Positions 1 through 8,041 of a stretch of DNA of 64,000 nt are shown in pieces (position 1 is the stretch's first letter; the number at the start of each line of letters is the position of its first letter). The notes beneath the pieces were generated by a model. It ran no database searches and was not told where the DNA came from. It was given only the letters and a program-made list of their open reading frames with translations. The DNA is from CBDCIS01 sp965217565. GTDB lineage: Bacteria > Chloroflexota > Dehalococcoidia > Lucifugimonadales > CATOSD01. The stretch lies in contig CBDCIS010000006.1 of NCBI GenBank assembly GCA_965217565.1, forward strand, positions 1-64,000, given 5' to 3'. Both the position numbers and the translations under genes were made by a program.

Positions 1-313
1 GAGGCCGAGGAAGAAGGGCTTATCACTCCAACCATCGGCCCGCGCTGCCTGCGAAGGGCTTTATCACTCCGCATCGGCAGCATCCCTCTTGGGCGACCTT
101 TGTGGTGCAGCCCGGGCTTGAGGGAGATGCCCCCAGGTTTCTAGGGCGGGAAACGCTGGAAAAGCCTGAAACTGCATCAATTATTACCGCATCCAAGACC
201 CCGTGAAAAGGTCTTACGTGACCCCCCGCACGAATCACTGCCTTTGATGGTCATTTGGTGGCTGTTTTCTGGCATAAAAGTTGCCTCAAACCCGTGACGC
301 AGAAAGAGGCCCT
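1..313. other. Left-edge region without a recognisable gene
   Basis: No convincing coding frame is present. A short imperfect direct repeat (AGGGCTTATCACTCC..CATCGGC at about 13-37 and AGGGCTTTATCACTCCGCATCGGC at about 55-78) is the only structure noticed. It may be the tail of a gene or regulatory DNA beyond the window edge. Confidence 0.4.
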
Positions 314-1147
314 CTACCGACGCCAGCGGCCGAACGTAACGACGCGCCCCACGCGCAGCAGAAGCTCCCACCGTCTCAGCGCCCTCCGCGTGTCGGAGAG
401 CGCTGTCCTGCGCCAGTTGATCTGCCCGTTCCGAGCGAAGTCCCGCAGCGGCTGCTTCTCCGGCGGCAGCGTCATATCGTGCTCTTCGAGCAGCGTCAGC
501 TCCATCACCAGCAGACGCTCCTCGGCCGTCAGCCACTCGAAGCCCCTGCCACGGACCGGGTGCGCGTCCTTCAGCTCCCGCCACTCGGCGATGAGCGGCC
601 AGGCTTCGCCGAACACCTCCTCGTCGCCCTCGGCAGGCTCGCGGGTTACCAGGTCGGGGTACTCCCGCCAGGGCGCGGTCCTCCGCTTCGCCGGCCCGCC
701 GGCAGGACCGTCAGCGGCCGCCCCCCGGTCTTCCCCTGGCCCTTCCACCTGAGTGAGGCGCCGTTCCACCTGCCGAAACCCCTGGGCCTGCTCGTCCCTG
801 AGGGCTTTGACGTCCCCCCGGACGGCTGCAAGGCCCTTCCCCAACGCCTCGCCCCGGTCCTCCGCGTCCTTCAGCCGTCCCTCCAGACCGTCGTTGCGCT
901 CCCGCTGCACAGCCGCCGCCGAGCCCTCCCCCTCTTGCAGCCCCCGCTCCAACGCGGTGCGGACCCGCCGGGACAACGCCCCGCTCCGGAACGACCTGGC
1001 CACCGTCCTCTGGTCGATGTCCAGGGCCTCGGCCGCTCCCTTGAAACCGCCGTCCCGCACCAGCTCCCGCAGCAGCGCCGTCAGACGCAGGTGGTAGACG
1101 TTCTCGACGCTGTTGCTCTTCTCGAAGACCGGACCTCTCTTTTCCAT
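314..1147 (-). CDS. HTH/coiled-coil protein of unknown function
   Basis: 277 residues. The N-terminal 75 residues (LTALLRELVRDGGFKGAAE.., DIDQRTVARSFRSGALSR) look like a helix-turn-helix of the kind that screens for a self-determined binding rule. Residues about 80-140 are charged and heptad-like, suggesting a coiled coil, and the C-terminal 100 residues are mixed and Trp/Arg rich. The start is supported by GGGAGG about 9 bases upstream. It diverges from the transfer operon that begins at 1.58 kb, so a regulator of transfer or maintenance is possible, but no family was recognised. Confidence 0.6.
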   Translation of the reverse strand: MEKRGPVFEKSNSVENVYHLRLTALLRELVRDGGFKGAAEALDIDQRTVARSFRSGALSRRVRTALERGLQEGEGSAAAVQRERNDGLEGRLKDAEDRGEALGKGLAAVRGDVKALRDEQAQGFRQVERRLTQVEGPGEDRGAAADGPAGGPAKRRTAPWREYPDLVTREPAEGDEEVFGEAWPLIAEWRELKDAHPVRGRGFEWLTAEERLLVMELTLLEEHDMTLPPEKQPLRDFARNGQINWRRTALSDTRRALRRWELLLRVGRVVTFGRWRR

Positions 1148-1582
1148 GTTTCGACCTCCCTTTCTCGCTGAATCGTCTCACCGATTGCCAAACGTCCCTG
1201 TCACGCAGTCTTTGGTCATCAGCCCCCGTTTCCGCCGGGTTGCAAACAGTCACTCAGGACAGGGTTTTGCCCATCGCCGAGCGGAAGGAGGACTTCCCTA
1301 AAAGTGCTTCCCGTTTACGTCCTGTAGGGGGGTGATTTGCCCCCGTTTCAGCTTGCCCACGACCCCGCTTGGCCTTCTGCCACCAACGTCCATTCCCTGT
1401 ACACCCCAACTACAGCACCAAAGGGGGGTGTTTCGTAAGCCCTCGCAGGCCCGTGCATTCATGCACCCGGTGCAGGTTTGCACCGCCCCATAGGAGGTTC
1501 CGAACCGCATATCCGTTGTTCACAATTCTTGCGAATGTTGCGACTCCGATGTGTCGCAGCAAATCGCAGAGAGGTGAACGAG
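1148..1582 (+). promoter_or_regulatory. Leader of the transfer operon with two stem-loops
   Basis: A 435-base gap between the divergent HTH gene and the transfer operon. It holds a self-complementary stretch GTGCATTCATGCAC (1453-1466), directly followed by a perfect 7-bp stem CGGTGCA-GGTT-TGCACCG (1468-1485), then GGAGGTTCCGAAC (1493-1505). The last part recurs in shortened form at 33.57 kb. The structures could be an operator, an attenuator or part of a transfer-origin region. I found no clear -35/-10 pair. Confidence 0.4.
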
Positions 1583-2188
1583 TTGGCGCTGAAATCGAAA
1601 CTCCGGTCGTTTAGGCGGTTTATTCCCCTTGTTTCCGCGCTGCTGTTGGCGGCGCTCGTGGCAATCCCCGCAAGCAACATCGCCCTGGCCCAGACGCCGC
1701 CCGGTAACGAGCTGACCCTGGTCAACGCCGAGCGGGAGTTCGTGGAGCGCAAGGGCGGCGGCGAGTTCGTCGCCCGCCCCGTCTTCGACCGTGAGATAGC
1801 GGACCTCTTCTTCGCCGTCCGGGACGCCGACACGGGCGACTGGATATCCGCCATGTACCGGGTCAATGGCGGAGAGAAGAAGCGCTCGGACGGCTGGGAA
1901 TACTCGTGGGAGTACCCCGACCTTGACGAGCAGCCCGACCTCGACCGCGACAGGGCGTACCTGCTGGTGATGCTGGCCGTCGCCGAGGACGGCAAGCGGG
2001 GCGAGTTCTACGCCGTCGTCCCCATCCACGAACCCGGACGCATCTGGGACAAGGTGCTCGCCGCCCTCAACCCGGCGCGCTGGGCGAGGGCCTTCGCCGG
2101 CTGGATGATCGAGGGAGTCCACGGGACCCTCTGCGGCGTGGTTGAGCGGGCGTCCGGCGAGGACGCCGACAACTGCGGGGGCGGGTAG
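1583..2188 (+). CDS. Exported protein, first gene of the transfer operon
   Basis: About 201 residues from a TTG start at 1583, chosen because AGAGAGGTGA lies just upstream; an ATG at 1478 would add a non-hydrophobic leader. The N-terminus (SKLRSFRRFIPL then VSALLLAALVAIPASNIALAQ) is a clear signal peptide with an ALAQ-type cleavage site. The mature part has Lys/Asp-rich segments and a beta-like pattern, with no family recognised. It ends 3 bases before the TrbL/VirB6-like gene, so it is probably a secreted or envelope part of the conjugation machine. Confidence 0.65.
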   Translation: MALKSKLRSFRRFIPLVSALLLAALVAIPASNIALAQTPPGNELTLVNAEREFVERKGGGEFVARPVFDREIADLFFAVRDADTGDWISAMYRVNGGEKKRSDGWEYSWEYPDLDEQPDLDRDRAYLLVMLAVAEDGKRGEFYAVVPIHEPGRIWDKVLAALNPARWARAFAGWMIEGVHGTLCGVVERASGEDADNCGGG

Positions 2189-2191
2189 CCG

Positions 2192-3166
2192 ATGAGCGAC
2201 ATCCTCACCGGCACCCCCGCAGACCTCACCTACGCCCACGAGCTGGTGCGCCAGGCGTGGATGGTCGTCTGGGCCATAACAACCGGCGCCCTGGTGGTCA
2301 TCCTCGGCTGGATGGGCCTGAGCTTCATCGTGAGCGAGCACCTGGGCCGCCAGCAGACGGGATGGCGGGAGATGGTGCCCCGCCTCGTGCTCGGCCTCGT
2401 GGCCGCCGCGTCTTCCCTGTGGTGGTGCGCCCTGGTCCTCGACGTTGCCGACGCCGTGTCAGGCTTCATAGCCGTCTCCCTGAACGTCACCCCCGGAGAC
2501 CTGCTCAGGGCTCCCCTCGACACCTTCCTCACAGCCGTCCAGGCCGGGAGCGTGGGCATGGCGCAGCTCCTGGCCCTGCTCTACCTGGTCTACGGCTTCT
2601 TCGTCCTCTACGTCATCGTGCAGATGGTGCTGCGCCTCGCCCTCATCGACATTCTTCTCGCACTTGCCCCCATCGCGTTGGGGCTGTGGATATTGCCCCA
2701 CACGGCGGGCTGGGGCCGCCACTGGCTCAGGCTCTTCATGACGACGGTGTTCCAGCAGGCGGTGCAGCTCATCGCCCTGGCCCTGGGAATCGGGTTCCTA
2801 AACGAGTTCGCGTCGGTCGCCGCCTTCGAGCCGGTGCAGGACCTCATCTGGAAGCTGCTCATGTCCCTGGCCTTCGTCTACATGGCGACCCGGGTGCCCT
2901 CAATGATGGGCAACGCCGGGACCTTCGACTCCTGGCTCTCGATGCTCTATTTCGGCATGAACCTGCCCGCTTCGATGGTGCGCTCGGCGAAGACCATCGG
3001 GCTGATGAGCGGGGCGGCAGGCGGGCCGGGCGGCATGGCCGTCGGAGCGATTGCGGCCAGCGCGGGGGTGTCGGCGGCCGCCAGTGGCCTGAGCTCGGCG
3101 GCTTCGATGGCGACCCCATCGGCAGGCGGAGACGGCGGAGGAGAGCCCAGGAGCAGTGGGGAGTAA
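2192..3166 (+). CDS. VirB6/TrbL-like conjugation membrane protein
   Basis: 324 residues with five to seven hydrophobic segments between residues 20 and 235 (for example VVWAITTGALVVILGWMGL, LLALLYLVYGFFVLYVIV, LIDILLALAPIALGLWIL) and a Gly/Ala/Ser-rich tail. Polytopic proteins of this shape immediately upstream of VirB2-, PrgI- and VirB4-like genes are the VirB6/TrbL inner-membrane channel component of type IV secretion. The W-rich loop followed by FMTTVFQQAVQLIALALG is typical of the family core. The gene starts 4 bases after the secreted protein's stop, so they are co-transcribed. Confidence 0.75.
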   Translation: MSDILTGTPADLTYAHELVRQAWMVVWAITTGALVVILGWMGLSFIVSEHLGRQQTGWREMVPRLVLGLVAAASSLWWCALVLDVADAVSGFIAVSLNVTPGDLLRAPLDTFLTAVQAGSVGMAQLLALLYLVYGFFVLYVIVQMVLRLALIDILLALAPIALGLWILPHTAGWGRHWLRLFMTTVFQQAVQLIALALGIGFLNEFASVAAFEPVQDLIWKLLMSLAFVYMATRVPSMMGNAGTFDSWLSMLYFGMNLPASMVRSAKTIGLMSGAAGGPGGMAVGAIAASAGVSAAASGLSSAASMATPSAGGDGGGEPRSSGE

Positions 3167-3324
3167 CGACTCAGGAACCCACAGGCGCGGACGACAGAGC
3201 GCCGACCAATACCACGACGGAGGCGAAGCAATGTGCAGCTAGAGGGGTGTCGTAGAGGCGAGAAGACCAAGAGATGAACGCCGGGGCCGTGAGAGGGCCA
3301 CCGGCAGCAGAGAGGAGACAACAA

Positions 3325-3633
3325 ATGGAAGACCTGACACAGACCATATCGAACCTGGTGGGGATCCTGCTGGGGATCGTGGGAGCGGTGGGCGTCGGCT
3401 TCTTCATCTACGGCGCGTACCTGTACCTGACGGCATCAGGAGCGCCTCACCAGATGGAGCGAGGCAAGAGCGCAATGATGACCGCCCTGGCGGGCATCGT
3501 CCTGGCCCTGGTCGCCTACGGCGTCGTGGAGCTGGTGATGAACGCCGTGGTGGACCCCGGCATCGACATCGAAGACGCCCTGCCCGAACCGGAAGCCCCG
3601 GACGCCGGCGACGGCGGCGGCGACAGCGGATAG
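3325..3633 (+). CDS. VirB2/TrbC-like pilin
   Basis: 102 residues from the ATG at 3325, which has AGAGGAGA 7 bases upstream; the longer reading from 3274 lacks a ribosome site. Two hydrophobic segments (NLVGILLGIVGAVGVGFFIYGAYLYL and MMTALAGIVLALVAYGVVELV) are separated by a short charged loop (HQMERGKSA), the signature of VirB2-type pilins and pilin-like proteins of Gram-positive T4SS. The C-terminus is acidic and Gly-rich. It would form the extracellular or membrane conduit of the transfer apparatus. Confidence 0.7.
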   Translation: MEDLTQTISNLVGILLGIVGAVGVGFFIYGAYLYLTASGAPHQMERGKSAMMTALAGIVLALVAYGVVELVMNAVVDPGIDIEDALPEPEAPDAGDGGGDSG

Positions 3634-3656
3634 ACGGACGCGAGGAGGAGAGACAC

Positions 3657-5372
3657 ATGAGAGAACACGAGGTACCGACTCACGTTCAGGCCGAGGACCG
3701 GGTGCTATTGGGGTTCACCTTCCCGCAGATCGTGGCGGTGGTGGCCGTATGCGCCCTGTCCTACGGCGCCTACCGCTACGCCCCGGTCGGCCCCTCCGAG
3801 GTGCGCATGGCCCTGGCCGTCGTCTTCGGGTTGGTCGGCATCGCCATGGTCGTGGGGAAGATAGGCGGTCGGCGGCTGCCCCTGGTGGCCGCCGACCTGC
3901 TGAAGTACCGGCTGGGGGCGCGGCTCTACGCCGGGCCGGTGTCCCAGCTGGTGAGGATCGAGCCGCCCGCGCCGGCGCAGCCGGTCAGGAGCGGCCCCGG
4001 CCCGCTGAGCCTGATGGCGAAACGGGCCGGACGCGGCCTGGGAAGGCTGCGCAAGAACAGGAAGACCCGCAAGAACAAGGAGCGCCGTAACGGGCGCATG
4101 CGCTGGTTCGGCAAGCGCAAGGGGAAGGACGTGGGGAACCGCCACGGCCAAGACCACCGGGCCGAGACCCTGGAGACGAGGAATCGGAAGCCCCGCGTGG
4201 GCTGGATTCCGGTCGTGGCCCTGGCCGTCCTGATGGCCGCTGTCGTGGCCGTCCCGGAGTCGGCCCTGGCCGACGGCCATGAACCCTGGCGGGACGAGAT
4301 CGACTTCGAGCTGACCGAGCCGGTGGAGGGACGCCGGATATTCGTCGAGGGGCTCACCGTCTCCGGCGACCGCGCCGCCGTCACCCTCCGGGCCGCCACC
4401 GCGCTGGACATCCGCGTCCGGGCTTTCGGCGGGCCGGAGGGCACATGGCTGCGCTTCTGGGGCTCGGCGACGCTGGCAGAGGGGGAGCGGATCGACTACT
4501 CGCTCCCCCTCCACGGACCCGTGCCGTCCTTCACCGTCTCATGGGAGGACACGCTGGGGCAGGCTGGGGCGCTGACGCTCGAACACGACCAGATCCCGTA
4601 CCCCCTGCCCGAAGTCGAGGGTGAGCTTTGCGACCTTCGCGTGACCTCCCTGGGCTGGACGCCCGGAGCGGTCAGCGGAGTCGTCGTGTCCGAGTGCGTA
4701 ACGAGCATCGAGCACCCGGTGGAGCTTCAAACGGTGGCCGGGCACGAGAGCGTCACCCAGACCGCGCTCATGGACGCACAGGTGACGGCCATCACGGGGA
4801 CGGTCTCCGCCGCGACCGGCGCGTCCCGTGAGAGCGTCCCCTTCGTCCCCGACGGAGAGACCCGGTTCACCCTGCCCGCAGGGGACGGCGCAGACATTCA
4901 CGCCGTGAGCGTGGACGTGAGCCTTGAGGCGAGCCTAAGCATCCCCATCCCCCCGCTGACCGTGCTCACCCACCACCCGGAGCGGGTGGAGCAGGTCACC
5001 AGGACCGTGCACCTCCATCGCCCGGGGGACAGCGACTCCGACAGCCAGACGGCGACGGCCGCCTGCGAGGACGGCGCAACGGCGTCCGCCACCGCGACGG
5101 CCTACGCCTACGTCCCCAGCGCCACCATCGCCAAGGCGGTGACGGTGGACGTCCTGCACAAGGAGCACGTCAAGGCCGAGACGGTGGAGCGGGCGCCGGT
5201 CACCGGCAGCCGCGAGGACTCCCTGAGCCTTGCGGCCGCAATCGGTTCCGACGACACCTTCGCCGTCCTTGCCCTGCCCGAACCTGAGCCGGAGGACCCG
5301 CCCGCAGAGCAGGAGCCCGCGGACGGCCTGCGCCAGTGGTTCGACCTGCTGGGATGGGAGTGGCCCTGGTGA
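3657..5372 (+). CDS. PrgI/VirB3-like protein fused to a large exodomain
   Basis: 571 residues. Residues 1-115 match the PrgI layout: PTHVQAEDRVLLGFTFPQ, two membrane helices, then a P..LKYRLGARLYAGP-type strand, as in small PrgI proteins encoded before VirB4. A very basic linker follows (about 120-180, LRKNRKTRKNKERR), then a third membrane helix (about 183-207, ending ESALADG) and about 360 residues of beta-rich, Thr/Glu/Val-rich sequence that should lie outside the cell. PrgI proteins usually end near residue 110-120, so the C-terminal part is an addition or a fusion. SD GAGGAGAG precedes the ATG. The next gene overlaps the stop. Confidence 0.65.
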   Translation: MREHEVPTHVQAEDRVLLGFTFPQIVAVVAVCALSYGAYRYAPVGPSEVRMALAVVFGLVGIAMVVGKIGGRRLPLVAADLLKYRLGARLYAGPVSQLVRIEPPAPAQPVRSGPGPLSLMAKRAGRGLGRLRKNRKTRKNKERRNGRMRWFGKRKGKDVGNRHGQDHRAETLETRNRKPRVGWIPVVALAVLMAAVVAVPESALADGHEPWRDEIDFELTEPVEGRRIFVEGLTVSGDRAAVTLRAATALDIRVRAFGGPEGTWLRFWGSATLAEGERIDYSLPLHGPVPSFTVSWEDTLGQAGALTLEHDQIPYPLPEVEGELCDLRVTSLGWTPGAVSGVVVSECVTSIEHPVELQTVAGHESVTQTALMDAQVTAITGTVSAATGASRESVPFVPDGETRFTLPAGDGADIHAVSVDVSLEASLSIPIPPLTVLTHHPERVEQVTRTVHLHRPGDSDSDSQTATAACEDGATASATATAYAYVPSATIAKAVTVDVLHKEHVKAETVERAPVTGSREDSLSLAAAIGSDDTFAVLALPEPEPEDPPAEQEPADGLRQWFDLLGWEWPW

Positions 5373-5689
5373 GGCGCGGGCTGACGGCAATCCTTCTGGC
5401 CGGGGTTGCGCTGGCTACCACCGGCGCGGCCCCGGCGGAGGAGCAGGAGATGCTGGCGGCCTTCGACCGCGTGCTCACGGCGATGGCCTACGCCGGCTCC
5501 GGCCTCTGCGTCTTCGCCATCGTCTGGGCCGGGTTCGTCCTGATGGCCGAGGGAGGCGAGGAGCGGGGCGGGGGCAGGGCCAAGACCGCCGTCGTCATGG
5601 CGGTGGTCGGCCTCGTCCTGGTCCTGTCGGCCAAGGGCGTCGCCGCCCTGCTGAGCCACGGCGTCATCCCATCCTTCCCAACCCCATAG
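5354..5689 (+). CDS. Second VirB2-like small membrane protein
   Basis: About 111 residues, starting within the last codons of the PrgI-like gene (19-base overlap). A signal-like hydrophobic N-terminus (LTAILLAGVALATTGAAPAEE) is followed by two helices (MAYAGSGLCVFAIVWAGFVLMA, AVVMAVVGLVLVLSAKGVAALL) around a charged EGGEERGGGRAK loop. This is the same two-helix, charged-loop pattern as the pilin at 3.3 kb, so the operon seems to have two pilin-like subunits. Which one forms the main conduit cannot be told from sequence. Confidence 0.6.
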   Translation: MGVALVRRGLTAILLAGVALATTGAAPAEEQEMLAAFDRVLTAMAYAGSGLCVFAIVWAGFVLMAEGGEERGGGRAKTAVVMAVVGLVLVLSAKGVAALLSHGVIPSFPTP

Positions 5690-5708
5690 AGCAGAGGAGA
5701 ACACCCTG

Positions 5709-8024
5709 TTGAAAGAGCTTATTCGACGACTGACGAGACGAGGAGCGCAGGTGCCATCACAGGAGGCCGACGCCTTGCAAGGCGAGCTGGGTGAAGGGCA
5801 GCAGAACGCCCCCAGGCCGACGCCAGAGGAGGCCGACGCTCCCCAGGAGACGGCCGCAGGGGAGGTCAACCCTGCCGAACCCAAGCTCCCGCCCGAGCTG
5901 CCCCTGTTCTTCATGCTGTCGCACCTGGACGACGACGGCCCCGTCCGCCTGGACGGGGTGAAGCTTGGCGTGTGCGAGGTGATGGGTCTCGAAATAGACG
6001 AGCCGAAGCTGGGGGCATTCGCAGGCGCGCTCAACGCCCTGGACTTCCCGGCCCAGCTTCTCATAAGGCAGCACCCGCCACGGTTGGCAGGGATGCGGGA
6101 GAAGCTCGGGCAGGCCCAGCCGGAGGACCTTCCTCCGCAGACAAGGGCCGCCGCCGAGTCCCTCGGGCGTCTGCTCTCCGACCTTGAGAACCGGGACGGC
6201 ATCCTCGACCGGCGCTTCTACGCCGTGTGCGAGTTCGAGCGCATCGACGATCTTCGCGGCCTGCTGTCGCGGGCCGGGCTGTCAGTCCACGCGCTCAGAG
6301 GCCGACAGCTAAGGATGTTTTTCGTATCGGCCGCCCTCGGCGGCTCGCCCTCGGAGTTCGACGAGGAGACGCCGGTCGAGGTGGAGATAGGACGCCGCGA
6401 CATGCGCGTCGGTGACCGGCTGGTCCGCTCCCTTCACCTGGGCAAGTGGCCCCGGTCGCTGGCCCCCGGTTTCCTCCAGGGGCTGATGGCGGCGGGCGCG
6501 CCGATGGACCTGTCCGTCCACGTCGGCCCGATCCCGGCGGAGCAGGCGGCGAGGACCCTGGAGTGGCAGAAGGTACGCTTCGAGTCGGCGCAGAGCCTCT
6601 CCTTGAAGCGGGGGCGCACCATGTCCCCCGAGGCGGAGATCGCCCTGGAGGACATCACCCGGCTCAGGGACGAGGTGCAGCGGGGCAGGGAGAGGCTGTT
6701 CCACGCATCGCTGTCCGTGACCCTCCATGCAAAGGACGAGGCCGCGCTCAAGGAGATGACCCAGCGGGCGAAGGCCCACTTCGGCGCCACCCTGGGCAAG
6801 CTCGACAATCTGGCCTTCCGACAGAGGGAAGGTCTGTTGTCCACGCTGCCCCTGGCCCTCAACGCCGTGGCCGAGTGGCGCAGCCTGGACACGTCCAGCA
6901 TCGCGAGGCTCTTCCCCTTCTCGCCGCCCGACCTGGACACCCGGAGCGGCACCCTCTACGGCATCGACATGCGGGCCTGCTCCCCGGTGGTCTACGACCC
7001 CTGGGACGGGACGCACCTCAACGCCAACACCGCCGTCCTGGCACGGTCTGGCAGCGGCAAGAGCTTCGCCACCAAGCTGGGAGTGCTCAGGGGATTGACG
7101 AGAGGCATCACGGCCTACGTCATCGACCCCGAGGGCGAGTACGCGGACATGGCCCGCGCAGCGGGCGGCAGGGTCCTCTCCCCCGGCGTGCCCGGCCAGG
7201 GCATGAACCCCTTCGTCATCGACAGGGGCGACTCCGAGGAGCTGCTCCAGCGCATCGGCAGCCTGAGACGGCTCATCGAGGTGATGGTGGGAGAGAGCCT
7301 TGGCGCGGAGCGACGGGCCTCCCTCGACCACGCCCTTGCTGGCTACTACGCCCGGCCCCGCGAGCGCACGGGCTTCAGGGACTTCTACGCATATCTGCAA
7401 GAAGACGAGGCGGGAGACCCTGCTCTCGCAAGGCTGCTCCGGCCCTTCGCCACCGGAAGCCTGCGCAACCTCCTCTCGGACGAGGGCGACGACCTGCTGG
7501 GCAACGAGGCGCTGGTGACGGTCTTCGACCTTCGATTGCTCGAACCCGAGCTCCGGCCAGCCGCAGCGATGGTCTGCACCGAGACGGTGTGGGCCGCCGC
7601 AGCCCAGGACCCCAAGCCCCGCCTGCTGGTCGTCGACGAGGTGTGGTCGATCATGCAGCACCCGGAAGGCGCGGCCTTCATGGTCAGCATGGCGAAGCGG
7701 GCCAGGAAGCACCGGCTGGGCCTTCAGTTCATCACCCAGGACGTCCAGGACCTTCTGTCCGAGGACACGTCGAGGACCATCACCGGACACTCCGGTCGCG
7801 CCCTGCTCCAGAACGCCGCCTTCAAGCTGCTGCTCCAGCAGGACGCGGCGGCCATCAGCACCGTGGGTGACGCCTTCGACCTGCCCCAGGACCTCCAGCG
7901 CTGGCTGCTTTCGTGCCCGCGCGGTGACGGCCTGCTTCTCGCCAGGGGCAACCGCTTTCCCGTCCGCATCGAGGCCACCCCGGAGGAGACGGCGGTCATC
8001 GAGTGGACGCCCGGACGCCATTAG
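5709..8024 (+). CDS. virB4: VirB4-family conjugation ATPase
   Basis: 771 residues from a TTG codon with AGAGGAGA 9 bases upstream. The central and C-terminal part is a FtsK/HerA-like ATPase: Walker A SGSGKSFATK (about residue 447), IDPEGEY shortly after, and Walker B RLLVVDEVW (about 637), followed by AKRARKHRLGLQFITQD, the usual VirB4 motif. The N-terminal 300 residues carry a Pro/Glu-rich leader and a CagE-like alpha/beta region. VirB4 proteins power pilus assembly and substrate transfer at the membrane. It lies between the pilin and the coupling protein in one tight operon. Confidence 0.88.
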   Translation: MKELIRRLTRRGAQVPSQEADALQGELGEGQQNAPRPTPEEADAPQETAAGEVNPAEPKLPPELPLFFMLSHLDDDGPVRLDGVKLGVCEVMGLEIDEPKLGAFAGALNALDFPAQLLIRQHPPRLAGMREKLGQAQPEDLPPQTRAAAESLGRLLSDLENRDGILDRRFYAVCEFERIDDLRGLLSRAGLSVHALRGRQLRMFFVSAALGGSPSEFDEETPVEVEIGRRDMRVGDRLVRSLHLGKWPRSLAPGFLQGLMAAGAPMDLSVHVGPIPAEQAARTLEWQKVRFESAQSLSLKRGRTMSPEAEIALEDITRLRDEVQRGRERLFHASLSVTLHAKDEAALKEMTQRAKAHFGATLGKLDNLAFRQREGLLSTLPLALNAVAEWRSLDTSSIARLFPFSPPDLDTRSGTLYGIDMRACSPVVYDPWDGTHLNANTAVLARSGSGKSFATKLGVLRGLTRGITAYVIDPEGEYADMARAAGGRVLSPGVPGQGMNPFVIDRGDSEELLQRIGSLRRLIEVMVGESLGAERRASLDHALAGYYARPRERTGFRDFYAYLQEDEAGDPALARLLRPFATGSLRNLLSDEGDDLLGNEALVTVFDLRLLEPELRPAAAMVCTETVWAAAAQDPKPRLLVVDEVWSIMQHPEGAAFMVSMAKRARKHRLGLQFITQDVQDLLSEDTSRTITGHSGRALLQNAAFKLLLQQDAAAISTVGDAFDLPQDLQRWLLSCPRGDGLLLARGNRFPVRIEATPEETAVIEWTPGRH

Positions 8025-8041
8025 AGAAAGGAATAAGACCT

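Noticed and set aside
281..1171. Plus-strand frames of 296 and 165 codons over the HTH/coiled-coil gene
   Set aside because: Pro/Arg-rich shadow sequences. The minus-strand gene has a good ribosome site and a helical pattern.
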